The notes beneath the pieces are model-generated. The model was not told the origin of the DNA, did no database searches, and worked only from the letters and a program-made list of their open reading frames with translations. A DNA stretch of 64,000 nucleotides from Adineta steineri. Taxonomy: Eukaryota > Rotifera > Eurotatoria > Adinetida > Adinetidae. A program made the translations under genes and the position numbers. How positions within the stretch are numbered: the stretch's first letter is position 1; every line of letters starts with the position of its first letter. Below are positions 37,933-57,651 of the stretch, one piece after another. Where the stretch lies: positions 502,771 through 566,770 of the forward strand of contig CAJNOI010000002.1 in NCBI GenBank assembly GCA_905250115.1, written 5' to 3'.

Positions 37933-39216
37933 TTATGTATTTGAATATATTTCAAGAATATGAATATCATCTGTTGTCATTTTTGGCATTGTTGGTTTCA
38001 GTTTTGGATATAGAATTGTTTGAGGATCTCTTCGTTGATAATCATTAATCATATTTTCAAATTCAAAAAACATACATTTTGAAGGTAACATTTTATCTAA
38101 TGATACAGATTCAGAATGTAAATTATTAGTTTGAGCTCGACTAGCAAAGTCAGGTAGAGGTACAGGTGGTTTCTTTGTACCAGTGACATGATTTGCACTA
38201 GGAGATATAGCAGAATGTAATACTGCATAATCTTGTGACATTGATGATATTTCTCTATCTTGATCTTGATTAACAGAGCTAGGTAAAGGTACAGGTGGTT
38301 TCTTTGTACCAGTAAGATGACTTGCATTGGGAGATATAACAGAATGTAATACTGCATAATCTTGTGACATTGATGATATTTCTCTATCTTGATCTTGATT
38401 AATAGAGCTAGGTAATGGTACAGGCGGTTTCTTAAAACCTGTCGCATTGGTGGCACCATGAGATATAATAGGATGTGTTATTGGATCTTGTATATCTTCA
38501 TTTCGATGTCGAGCAGCAGAAGCAGGTAATGGTACAGGTGGTTTCTTAAAACCTGTAGAATTAGTAGTGCCATGAGATATTGAATCTTGTGAAGCAGTTG
38601 ATGTTTCTGAATGTGTATCATCATTTTGATGTCGAGTAGCAGAACTAGGTAATGGTACAGGCGGTTTCTTTAAACCTTGAGACATCGTAGAATCCTGAGT
38701 GATAGATGATGTCCCAGAATGTATATCTTCATTTCGATGTCCAATAGCAGAACTAGGTAATGGTACTGGTGGCTTCTTGAAAGGTGTACCACTGTTTATA
38801 TTGTGTTGAAGAATATGAGCCAGCTTTGTACCATATGACGATGACACTTCATTCGATGCTTGTGTTGATGAAATAGTAGAATCAGATACCACTGAATATT
38901 CATCATCTAAATACAAGGAAGAAGAAACACAATATTATTAATAATTGTAGTTGAGTAGTCCAAGATCAAAATAATTCATCGGTAATGAAGTTGAAATAAC
39001 AACAATATATTGATTTAAATATATCAGTTCTATTTAAATAGCTGAAAACTTACCAAACGATTGATTGGAACCATTCGATTTTAACTGGTCTGACATTTCT
39101 GACATAGACGAATCTCCTGATGACTTAACATTAGTAGGTATTTTCGGTGTACGCAATCCCATTAAAGCTTTTTCATTAAATTTTGCTTTTATTTCAGCAA
39201 AACTTGGATTAGCCAT
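37933..39216 (-). CDS. Proline-repeat protein with six SH3-ligand-like motifs
   Basis: Minus-strand exons 39216-39054 and 38906-37933 give 378 residues. The N-terminus, MANPSFAEIKAKFNEKAL, is amphipathic and helical. The body consists of Ser/Thr/Gln-rich spacers separating six copies of KKPPVPLP, a basic-xxPxxP pattern that class I SH3 domains bind. The last copies sit in 43-residue units carrying NQDQDREISSMSQDYAVLHS. The C-terminal 60 residues (MFFEFENMINDYQRRD..) are not repetitive and may fold. No catalytic domain, signal peptide or membrane helix is seen. A cytoplasmic scaffold for SH3 proteins is an inference from motif content alone. No named family is recognised. It is divergent from MESD across 853 bp. 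Confidence 0.8.
38162..38435. repeat. 129-bp coding tandem repeat
   Basis: The word ACAGG(T/C)GGTTTC starts at 38162, 38291 and 38420, a period of 129 bp (43 codons). The two full units (38162-38290 and 38291-38419) differ at only a few positions, so this duplication is recent compared with the other KKPPVPLP copies in the gene. Confidence 0.8.
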
Positions 39217-40069
39217 TTTAACTCAACAATATATTATTGTACTTGTGAAATAAGAGAAAAAAGGAACAAACAAGTATTTTATATAAAATGACTAACAGAA
39301 TAACAGAAAGAAACAATTTTCTTTACTATATATAAGTATACTTTTGTTATCAGACTGGTTTTTATGATTACTAAATAAAGAATGATATCATCCAATGTTT
39401 GCTTTTTTTATTTATGTTACGAGAAATAATGAATATTATGTGAATTAAATTTAAATTATTGTTGAGTAAATTAAGTTGAGTGAATAAATCATTCGATTCT
39501 CAACGACTGTATAGAAAATTATAAAAATACTTGAAATATGTTAAATGAATATAACTCATCAATAAAACAAGAAGAGTATCAATATGAAACTAAGTCAATA
39601 CAGAGCATCTTTGACAGTTTAATCGCTTAATATCATTTGAATACGATATGATAATCTATTAACTTTTATAAAAGTTCGTTGCAATAAAATTTACTAGATA
39701 AATACATTATTATACATATGCATAAATAGCTACGAGAAAAGAAGTATCGTTTTCTTTTGTATCTGACATAGAACAACTTCTATTTAAGAACAATATTCTT
39801 GACAAATACATAGTGAAATAGATTTTCTTATAAAAACATTTATAAATGATAGGGTAACAGTTCATGCGAGACACCTAGATGGCGCATTCATACTCATGAA
39901 CAATTTTAGAAAAAACAATTTCTTATTGGACACAATTTTAACTCAATCCAGGATGCTTTCCTCCTATTAAATAGCGTTGCGTGTCTTGTTTTGTTCTTAT
40001 ATCAAGAGAAGCAAAGCAAAGTGCAAATATAATATCCGTGTGCAGTTAAACTCTTGTGCAAAAATCTCA
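39217..40069. other. Divergent promoter region
   Basis: 853 bp between the starts of the proline-repeat gene and MESD. AT-rich, with no supported frame and no assignable regulatory motif. Confidence 0.5.
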
Positions 40070-40826
40070 ATGCCTTCTTATTACTTTTTTCTTACTCTTC
40101 TCATTTTATTGTATACATTTGATAATATAAAAGTTAACGGTGATGAATTTAAAAGAGAAAAAACACATATGAAAAAAGATCCACGTGATTATACTGATAG
40201 AGATGTAGACAGTCTTTTCGAAGAATGGGAGGTAAAATTTAATTATTCTTTATCTTCTAAAACAGTATATATATATACATATATAGGATAATGATGACGA
40301 TATCTTACCTGAAGATGAACGTCATGATTACTTTATTCGTGGTAAAAATCGTCCTCAATTTCGACCAGAAGATTTTGTCGGTAAACAACCTGAACAAGTT
40401 ATGAAATTATCAAAAAAAGGACAAACATTGATGATGTTTGCTACTGTTTCGGGTTCACCAACACGAAGAGAAACAGAAGAAATTACTCAAATATGGTGGT
40501 GGGGTTTGAAAAATGCTTTATATGATGTTACTCGGTAAATTTATCAATATATAAATAACTGAAATAATTCTAATTTTTCTTCTAAGACATGTTATTAATG
40601 ATGATCGTATATTGCTTGTTTTAAATGATGGTTCACAAGCATTTGAAATCAAAGATTTTCTTGTACAACAGGATCGTTGTAAAGAAGTTACTATTGATAA
40701 TCGACCTTATTATGGTAAAGGTGCTACGGTATGTTATAATCTATAAATTTATATTTTTATTTTATCTTATTTTATTTTTCATTTTTTGATTAGGCTGCAG
40801 ATAAAGGTGGCAAAAAGGAACTCTGA
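40070..40826 (+). CDS. MESD: MESD, ER chaperone for LRP-type receptors
   Basis: Folding factor for beta-propeller/EGF modules of LDL-receptor-related proteins, including Wnt co-receptors, in the ER lumen (Boca in flies). Exons 40070-40231, 40287-40534, 40587-40728, 40794-40826 give 194 residues. Seen in order: signal peptide (YYFFLTLLILLYTF), DPRDYTDRDVDSLFEEWE, an acidic linker, and the core LSKKGQTLMMFATVSGSP followed by ETEEITQIWWWGLKNALYDV. Then come LVLNDGSQAFEIKDFLVQQD and the C-terminal tetrapeptide KEL preceded by Lys (KKEL), a KDEL-like retrieval signal. The tail after the core is only about 20 residues, much shorter than the long basic tail of vertebrate MESD. The Met at 40070 is chosen because it starts a clean signal peptide. 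Confidence 0.95.
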
Positions 40827-41562
40827 ACAATGTTTACTCTTTTTACAATCTCATATATTAACTATCTTTGTTATTTCTAGTCTTTAATACTAATTAGTTG
40901 GTTTCTTAATAGTTACGAAGCATATTGTCTGTAAACTGTGATTGTAATTGCAATTGTCTTTCTTCTTAACTGCTATAAATTATTTTTTTTCTGTGATTTT
41001 ACTAATTTACACGTGATTAATTATACTAATAAATAAGCGCATCATATCTGTAGTAGACAAAAAAAAAATTTTTTTTAATATAATATTTATTTTATATAAA
41101 CATTAGATAATTATTCAATTAATATTCAATGAAAAAGAATTATGAATCAATATGGAATTTTGAAGAGTAAGTTTATTTGAAGCTGTAATATAAAAACTAC
41201 TATTAAGATAGGAAATTTTATTGCTGTTCCAAGTTTAGTACTAGTAATTCAGAATAGAATGGTATGATTTAATCATACGAAAAAGCAAGGCATTAGACAG
41301 AAGTATCTGTACAAGAAATAGAATGAATAAAAACTATATCTAAGTCAAAGTTGGTTGTCAGCAAAGGATACGAAATCGTAATAATAGCAATGTAACAATA
41401 CCAATATGGTATTATTAATGGAATTGATATAGGTATCAACTACAAAAAACCTTGTCATATATGTGTGAATATTTTCATAATACTTTTGACATTATTTGAT
41501 GAGAAGATCAAGCATTATAGATTTGTATAACAATCTTTAAAGGTTGTGCAAGATTTCACTTA
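40827..41562. other. Gene-free stretch between MESD and the palindromic element
   Basis: AT-rich, with no supported gene. The last three bases are one copy of the TTA target duplication. Confidence 0.5.
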
Positions 41563-42184
41563 CGAGGGAACGTTGTCAGGTGTTGGTCTCGGATTTCAAT
41601 TATTTTCCGGCCCATTAGTACTATATAGTGCCCTAATAAAAACCCTAAAAGAATTTGAGTTGTTATTCATTCCTTCAAAGGTTATGGCCATTTTACTGAA
41701 TTTTCGACCTGGTCCTGGGTATAGATCGGAAAAAGCTAACTAACGAATTTCGACTTGAAATTTCGCCCATAGATAGATATAATGATCCTAAGAATATCCT
41801 GAAAATTTCAGCCAAAAAGAATCTTCCGTTATCGAGATATCGAATTTCCAAGTGAACTCGGTTCCTATGACCTATCTACGGCAAGCGAGTATATTTTAAA
41901 AATTCGATATCTCGATAACGGAAGATTCTTTTTGGCTGAAACTTTCAGGATATTCTTAGGATCATTATATCTATCTATAGGCGAAATCTCAAGTCGAAAT
42001 TCGTTAGTTAGGCTTTCTCGATCTATACCCAGGGCCAGGTCGAAAATTCAGTAAAATGACCATAACCTTTGAAGGAAGGACTATCAACTCAAATCCTTTT
42101 AGGGTTTTTATTAGGGCACTACATAGTACTTATGAGCCGGAAAATAATTGAAATCCGAGACCAACACCTGACAACGTTTCCTCG
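41563..42184. mobile_element. 622-bp palindromic (foldback) element with TTA target duplication
   Basis: Two arms of about 286 bp (41563-41848 and 41898-42184) are near-perfect reverse complements around a loop of about 49 bp. The outermost bases are CGAGG(G/A)AACGTTGTCAGG and its complement. TTA occurs directly outside both ends (41560-41562 and 42185-42187). A 3-bp T-W-A target duplication is characteristic of the PIF/Harbinger superfamily. Mismatches between the arms are few, so insertion was recent or the arms are kept alike by gene conversion. The open frame across the left arm (41546-41743) is a by-product and has no recognisable product. The element has no transposase, so it is non-autonomous. 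Confidence 0.8.
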
Positions 42185-42187
42185 TTA

Positions 42188-43289
42188 GCTTTAATAACAG
42201 TCTCGTTAACCTTTTTTAAGAGCATCACATCTATCGTGCAATATTCTAACTGATACATGGTTGCGTAGATAAAAAGTTCAATATACTAAGGTGCTAAACT
42301 ATACTTTTTTCATGAGATTAATCAACCCATCAATTTTGTTTTTAAATAGATGTTTGATAGAGAAGGAAGCGTGCTTCATTTTTCAGTCCAGTCAATCAGT
42401 ACCCGCAGCATGCGTCCTAACCTTTTAACTATAGAATCATATTTCATTACTTATGTGAGCTCGAATTCTTTTTATACATCACTAAGTAATAATTGCTAAC
42501 ACTTATCTATGATTTTTCTTTACAAATAAAGTCAATCACTTATTTTTATTTCTTTATCCCACTTCATATTAGTAAGTACTAGTCTATAGTAAAAATCAAA
42601 GATAATTTTCTTAATCTCCAATAGATTAAGATAGATATGCTTAAATGTCAAAAGAAGAATATCTATCTTTCATACCATAGGATTCTATTTCTACTTCCAA
42701 TTCATTCTACAAATGAAAAAATAACAAGTAAAAACAATTCAATTCTTATTAAAACACCTTCTTTTTGTGAAATAGTAATAACATAAAAATTTTAATGGAT
42801 ATAAAATCAAGTAGAAAAAAGAAAACGTTGAGAAATATTTTGCTTTGTTTTTCTCATTTCCATGGATGCATTTACATCTTAAAGCAATTTTCTATAAATT
42901 TTAGTTGCGCTATATAAAAATCAATTGTTAATAATACCTGTATTTTGAATAGTTAAGTATACGCTTGTACTTTTTTCTAAATATGACCCTGAAAATGTAT
43001 AGTTTAACTTACATTATGTGTGTATATATAAAAAAAAGATCATTAATATTTCATAGGAAAGAAAAGAAAAAGTTTTTTTTTGCATAAGAAAATGTTCGCT
43101 CTTTTCTCTATTGACGTAAAATTAATGTTACGTGATAAATACATACTAAACTGCTTTTTTTGATATTTAGTTATTGTATATATCAAATATTTTGATATCA
43201 ACTAAAAATTAGAATTCATGGATATTAAACAAGTAAAATAATATTTATCTCAAAAATAAAAATCAATTCATTCTTCTTTTTTTTGAATT
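42188..43289. other. Gene-free stretch upstream of TDP1
   Basis: About 1.1 kb of AT-rich DNA with no supported frame. Confidence 0.45.
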
Positions 43290-43526
43290 TTAGAAGGATG
43301 ATTATCGTCTAAGAAGTTATATATTTACTTTCTGTAATTATTTTATTATAGCAATACATCATTTGTTTGTTAGTATTCTTTTATTGATACATATTCTAAC
43401 AACTATTTGGTATTTACAACAAATATGGTCAATAAATGATGATACTCATTATAAAATGAGTTTAATAACAAACAAATTTACTTATTCAATTCGATCGTTA
43501 TTATTATTATTTTATTTACAATAGTA
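43290..43526 (+). other. Open stretch resembling an orphan last exon
   Basis: After a TTTTAG acceptor the frame AAG GAT GAT TAT is open for about 77 codons up to a TAG. It would encode two hydrophobic helices (FIIAIHHLFVSILLLIHILT and SIRSLLLLFYLQ). It has no in-frame ATG near its start, and I could not find upstream exons to join to it. It may be chance in AT-rich DNA. Confidence 0.2.
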
Positions 43527-43636
43527 AAAAAAGAATATTTCTATACATTTTTTTTGTTTATGATCATGTGCGATTTTTTTTGTATGATAAAGTATTTTAT
43601 TTGAAAACCAATATTTTAGATTTATTTTTTTTTAAA

Positions 43637-46440
43637 ATGGCAACGAATAAACGAACATCTTCTTCATCAATAAATGATGATAGTGAAACAAAAAAATTTA
43701 AAATAGATGATAATCTATCAACTACTAGTAAAGAATCAATACCGGCGTTTATTAATGAAAATATTACAAATAAGAAATTATGTGAATATGGTGCAGCATG
43801 TTATCGACAAAAAAATCCAATACATACAGCTGAATATGATCATCCGCGTAAATTATTTTCTTATACGAAAAGATTTTTTTGGGAAAGAATCTCAACTATT
43901 TAATTAAGTTTCAGTTCAGAAAAGTTTTGATGTAGATTTTTAATATCTGTCATTATTTTTTTATTGATTCTGAAATTGCACTTTTTATTATTTACATTAA
44001 TCTTAAGTAAAAAATTGCGTCCTAGACTAGATGAAGGTTATGCAAATAGTAAACGTCTTTTCAGGAGTTATTTTTATTGGTCCAATTTTATTTATTTTTA
44101 CATTGTTTATCACTCACATCATGTGTTTTTAACATTCAAATATTATTATACTAAATGACATGAACATTTCACAAATATATATATCAAAAGAAAACAAAAC
44201 GATCATTCAACTAATTTTTGCTTGTTTTGTTATTGTTTCTATTGCTTATCAGTGTTTATATAATAAATAATTTATGATATAGAACTCTTATACATAAGTA
44301 TTTATGTTGAAGTGTTTTTCTTACAATATAATTGATATAGGATATTTGAAATAACAGCAAACAATTGCATTTATGCAAGTCCCTTTTCTTTAGAAATGAA
44401 AATAATTAAATAGTTGAGATTTTTTCAATTAATAAATCGTTTAAAAACTTTCATTATTTTAGCTGCGCGAGAAAAATCATCAACAAATGAAAGTAACAAA
44501 CGTTTGACGCCAATTGAAAAAATTCAACAAAGTGAACCATATCGATTTTTTCTTTCGACTGTCTATGGAATATTGGATACTTACAACCAAATAAATGCTA
44601 TTAGTCTTAAAGGTATATGAAATTAATAAATTATTTTCTCTATATCAAAATTTCTTATTTTCTATACTTAGAAATTCTTTCTCCGGAACATGGTCAACTT
44701 GTACGTTCCGCTCAATTCAATTATATGTTTGATATTGAATTTTTACGTGAACAATATCCACCAGAATTTCGGTATGATTTTTGAAATGTCCAAATTTCGT
44801 CATTGATGAGTGTCCCATAATTTTAGACTTAAACCATTATTAATTGTTCATGGTGATTCACGACATGATAATCATACAATAAAAGCTCAATGTTCACCAT
44901 ATCCACAAATTGAAGTATGTGCCGCTCGTCTTGATATACCGTATGGAACACATCATACTAAAATGATGTTTTTATTATATGAAACTGGTTTACGTATTGT
45001 TATTCATACAGCAAATCTTATTCAACAAGATTGGAAACAAAAAAGTCAAGGGTAAGTTGATGAAATATTTTAACTGAAAAAATATTTTTCTTTTATACAT
45101 AATTATATAGTATATGGATTAGTCCAATTTGTCCTAAAACAAATGACAATACAAATGAATCGAAAACAAATTTTAAAAAAGATTTAATTGAATATATTGA
45201 ACGATATCGTGCTAAACAATTACAATTCTGGCAAAAAACTATTAATGAACATGATTTTAGTAGCATAAAGTATGTTGAAAGAAAATGATTATTTAAAAAA
45301 AATAATTCGTTTGATTTAGTGTTCATCTAATAAGTTCAACACCTGGTCGTCATACAGGAGGAGATATGAATAAATTCGGTCATTTAAAACTACGTCAAGT
45401 AAATATTTAATAAGAAATACAAATATTTAATGATTTATTTAGACTTTAAAAACTTATCTTGGTCTGGAAAATGAGGCACAATATAATTCAGCACCAATTA
45501 TTGGACAAGTAATTTATTTATTCTTCTGATATTCAAAAAATATCATTGAAATATTTTATTTTAGTTTTCAAGTATTGGATCATTAGGTCCAAATGCAAAT
45601 AATTGGTTATCAAAAGAATTTCTTACATCTCTTAAACAACTTCATTCATCTTCATTAGATTCTCCAGAATTAAAATTAATCTATCCAACTGTTGACAATG
45701 TTCGTACATCTTTAGAAGGTTATATGGCTGGCGGAAGTTTACCTTATGTAAATTTTTCGATATTTTTTTATTTTCACAAAATAAATATTTCTAATTTAGA
45801 ATGTGCAAAATGCAATGAAACAAGGTTGGCTTGTTAATTATTTTCAGTAAGTTTGTGAAAATTTTCTTTTTTGTTTAATGAATGTTTTTGAAAAATTTTT
45901 AGTAAATGGAAAGCAGATCATCGTCAACGTAGTCGAGCTTCTCCACATATTAAAACATATTTACGAGCAACAAATGATGAATATAAAGAACTTTTGTGGT
46001 TTTTAGTTACTAGTGCAAATTTATCGAAAGCTGGTAAGATTAGTTTTATTTTTTTTTATTAATAGATTAATTTATAAATTTTTATTATCCTAGCATGGGG
46101 TGTTTTGGAAAAGAATAATACACAATTAATGATTCGATCGTATGTACATTTTTATAAAAATATCTAAAGATAAATTCTCTTTTGTTAGATATGAAATTGG
46201 TGTTTTATTTATTCCAAAACAATTTTCTCAAACGACGTTTTCTGTATCTGATTCATCATCATCGCCATCATTTCCTATTCCATATGATTTACCACCAGTC
46301 AAATATCAATCATCAGGTATGTTTGATTGAATACACATTCCGTGAATTATTTTTCTTTCATAGATAAACCATGGGTAGTCGATGTTGCATATAAGAATCA
46401 ACCGGACTCACATGGAAATATGTGGGATCCAAGTGACTAG
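43637..46440 (+). CDS. TDP1: Tyrosyl-DNA phosphodiesterase 1 with N-terminal PBZ-type zinc finger
   Basis: Removes trapped topoisomerase I peptides and other 3' adducts from DNA ends. Exons: 43637-43847, 44463-44612, 44672-44771, 44827-45051, 45111-45269, 45320-45398, 45443-45508, 45565-45747, 45800-45846, 45903-46033, 46094-46139, 46189-46316, 46364-46440, giving 533 residues. The first HKD motif is [13 protein letters not shown]...HTANL. The second is HIKTYLRA...[14 protein letters not shown]. Both catalytic His/Lys pairs are present. The N-terminus has a basic nuclear-type leader and a poly(ADP-ribose)-binding-zinc-finger-like motif at residues 49-69: C49-EYGAA-C55-YRQKNPI-H63-TAEYD-H69. 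The first intron is about 615 nt, and the rest are 46-60 nt. The PBZ exon is joined to the catalytic exons by inference. WDR81 follows 156 nt after the stop. Confidence 0.93.
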
Positions 46441-46596
46441 TCATATACATTGTTAAAAATCTTTTGTAAATTTCTTTATATATATTAAAATAATCAAGAT
46501 TAAGATGTTTATTAATAAATATTAAATTAGATATTCTTCTCAAGCATTTTATCTTATTTTTATTATCATAGACTAAAAACAAAAAAAGATATTTAT

Positions 46597-53961
<7,365 letters not shown>

Positions 53962-56900
53962 TAATTTCCAAAAACAAAGCATTTATCTTTTCTTTTTGTA
54001 ATACTATGTTTTTTTTATGCAATACATTTTTATTGATTCTATAAACTTGATTTGATATTTTTGATAAATAAATTCTTTTCTAATTCTATATAGATCATTT
54101 ATTGAAATTATTAAGATGAGTAATTCAAACATAATCACATAAAAAAAACGAAAAGAAATAATATTTAAATAAAATTTAAGTCAATAAATAATATATGACA
54201 GACTTGATTGCTGCATCTTTTATTGAAAAGAAAATAAAAAGTTATGCATTCAAGTTGATTCTCTTGAACAATTAGTTGCTGCCGGTTAAGTATCACAAAG
54301 CTTTATAAACATCAATCAAAAGTAAAAGAATAACATTGAAAAGGAACGCTCAAGGGCATTAAATTATAAGAAATAAAAGAGCAAGAAGAAAAAAAACTTT
54401 GTACTTTTTTTTTTAATATTGATCATCATCCATTATTCTAATTGAATTTAAATCTTTTCTTTTATAATAATAAGTACAAGACAACTATCTCATGTTTATT
54501 TCTTAACATATTATATAATTCATTTGAAATTTATCTTGTATGATTTAACATCAGGTGCTTTTTCTCAATAAAATTCATATTGTTATCTTACATTTTTGGT
54601 TTATTATCGTATATATACATATATGATTATCATCATGTAACTAAGTAATAGATAATCTAGTTTAAAAATAAATGAAAACTATAGAGATAATTTTTTTTTC
54701 GTACATGTTGATTCTCATGAGAAAATGTGAAGAAAGTGAATGGATCTTGTTGTCCTTGTTCTAGTCGTTGATGTGTGGATAGTGATTGACCATTCTCTTG
54801 GGAAAATGAATGAAGTAATTTTCACATGTTTTATATTCCCTCCCATTTGCAATATATTCGTACATCGTCTGACGTAATTATTCAATTCTTATTGTTATTC
54901 AATGTGACAGAATCGTTCTTCTTCTTCTTCTAAGGCTTTTTTTTATAGTCTTGATCGATCTAATTTTGATTCTATCCTGTCTCGATTGTAAGATGATGAT
55001 TGTAGCATGGTTTTATCTTTCATATTTTTCTCATATATCAGTCATTCAGTTGCCTTTCTCGTTGTTGACAATCACTCGAGAGTTGACTTGTCATCAATGA
55101 GAACATTGACTACAATATTGACCAGTAAGAGCTCTTCGTTGTCCGTTTGTTTCATTCTTTTTTTTTTTTTTGTTCGTATAAAAGGGTAAAAGAAAGATCG
55201 TTAACCATCTGTTCACATGCAGTTTATTTGAGTACAGTAAAAGACAAAAAAAAATCGGCTGTCTTTTCCTTTCTCTTTTTCTTTCTTTCTTTTTCTTTCC
55301 ATCGCTTTTTTTTGACACGTTCGGACAACGAACGCGTGCCACAACAGTAGAGTCATGTACAGTTCAGTTCTTGTACGTTCTGCTTCATCATTATTGTCAG
55401 TGCCACGAGAAATTAGGAAGAACGACAACGGCGACGATGACGAAGAGAGAAAAAGGCGGCTGCAATGAAGCTAGTAAAAGCATATAGCTGCAAAACAAAC
55501 AGTCAATGGAACAGAATGACTCTATATATACACAAATGTATAGATGAACACTAGGTGGCTGGCTGGCTGACTGAATGACTGCTCTAATATATTGAAAAAT
55601 AACCGCTACTTTTCCTATTACTCAATACAGATACGAACGACGCTTCTGTATACCATTGCCTTAATTATTCTTCTCCATCTTTTCCTTCTTCTTCTTCTTC
55701 GTTATCTCTGAAAACAATAACGACAGTGATTGGTGTATGATTATTGCCCTCGATCATCATTATTTTCACTAGCTTTCATCAATATTGTCTTTTCTTTCTC
55801 CACCTTATTTATTGTTCACTTTTTCGGCTACAATTAATTTTATCTATCTTTTGTAAAAAAAATATATCTATAAAGGTAAGGTAACAAGATTAAAATCGGA
55901 AAGAAGTTTTCTTTTTTTTCTACTATAAAAACAATTATAGAATTGTCTCGTATTATTATTTTCAATCTTTTAATAAGATTATTAGACCGAATAACTAGAT
56001 TCGATCTATCGTATTACATATGATAATAATAATAATGTTGAAGAATGCAATGAAGCAAGATTGATGACAGTTTCAAGAGGAAAAACATAGACGTTTATTT
56101 ATATACATATCATAATCTAAGTTTTCTTCCTGAAGCCATATAGATATCTTTGATACCTTTCTTGTTTTTTGTACTCTGAAGACAAGTTGATTTTTATCAG
56201 CTTCTCATCTTATTCTCGCTTCATCATTATTCCTCAAGGTTTACTATTTGTTTATTTCTTCTTTTTTTCTCTTTGATTCATATTCTTGATGATATTCAAA
56301 CATATGTCTATCTATCAGAAAAGAATTCACTACTTAACTCTATACAATGAAATGATGTCGGAAGCGAAGTGTCTGCACTGCTTATGATAATAGTATACAA
56401 TAGATCGTCTATTAAATGGAGCATCAATATACGATATAGACATCTAAACCAAAGTGATAGAAAGATCGACAGATGCAATCAAATCAAGTGAATAAATGAG
56501 TAATGCCAACGGGCGACACGCAAAATCTTCTCCCATTCTTCTTTTGATAATCAATATGGTTGGTCGCGCTCTTTTCACATACATGTACTTCGATACAGTA
56601 TTGTAGATGAGAAGTAGTATTCATTCCGCTTCATAGACTAATTGTACTCTGTCGATTTCAATTAAATCTGGACTCTCAACATTCTATTACTTATTTCTTT
56701 CTTTCTCTCTCTCCCTCTCCTGAAGGCTATTCTGAGATTGTCACTAGTGTGTGTCTCATGAGATGTCGACAAGCATAAGCCTATTCGCAATCCAATTAGC
56801 GTCGTAGTTTTCACTCACTTTCTCCCTTTATTTTATTCCATTTCGTTATAAGATCAGCATATCCGTTCTTAATTCGAACTTGACCTTGTTTTCAAACGAA

Positions 56901-57651
56901 ACCGACATACTCAAAAAGGCGACGGAAGTTAAAGAACTATTTATTGAGACAAGAGCGTTTCAAATAGTCGTATGCCCAATGATGTCGTCTGTAGGCAATT
57001 TAATTATACGGATAAAAAAGTAACATCGACGATTATGAGATATTTTTTCATCATTGACGATTAGAAGCGATTAGTCTACATATAGTTCAGAAACATCTAT
57101 CATGTTTTGTCCTTGTATTTTATACAACAATTTTTCTTCTTTTTTTTACTTGAAATATTATTATGTTCCTGTTTTTCTTTTTGTTTGCCTTGTCTTCTAT
57201 CATTGGCATGAATTATATTTTTCAATAGTGGTATCACGTCTTCCGTTGTTGTATTCATAACTGTGTCACATCACTTATATTAAAGAAGATAATAATAATA
57301 AATCGTTGCACTCTCCTTTTCTTTTTCTTTCGTGTCCTTTTTTTCCTCCTTCTTTCTTCTACTCCAATAACGGAAGGATAGATGAACAATGAACATTTGT
57401 CATCATTGTCGACGTTTCTTAACTTTTTTTTTTGCTTCTCTCTCTGATTTCTTACCGTAAAAAACAGGCTAGTATGCAGCACATGGCTAGAAACGAGCAA
57501 AAAGAAAACGTAAAATGCTCACGGTTACTTCATATCATCAAAAGTTTAATACTAGTGGAAAAGAAACAATAAAAAACCTATGTTAATATTAAAACAAATC
57601 AAAGAATTTCTGTTTTTTCTTATTCTAGAATGAAATAATTAATTATTAATA
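53962..57651. other. 3.7-kb gene-free stretch
   Basis: AT-rich, with long pyrimidine tracts (near 55146-55175 and 55255-55310). The open frames seen here are Lys/Arg-rich or Phe-rich, overlap on both strands and look like composition effects. TTCTAG at 57624-57629, 22 nt before the IQSEC start, is a likely acceptor, so part of this tract may be a 5' UTR intron. Confidence 0.5.

Noticed and set aside
38162-38435. CRISPR-like regular repeats
   Set aside because: The repeats are in-frame coding units of 129 bp with no unique spacers.
38097-38459. Second minus-strand frame in the proline-repeat gene
   Set aside because: It is a shifted reading of the 129-bp repeats. The KKPPVPLP frame is the coherent one and splices correctly.
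41546-41743. 65-codon frame in the left arm of the palindrome
   Set aside because: It ends inside the arm, has no recognisable product and is explained by the repeat.
55007-55428. Overlapping basic and phenylalanine-rich frames on both strands
   Set aside because: Low-complexity translation of pyrimidine/purine tracts, with no splice context or family.
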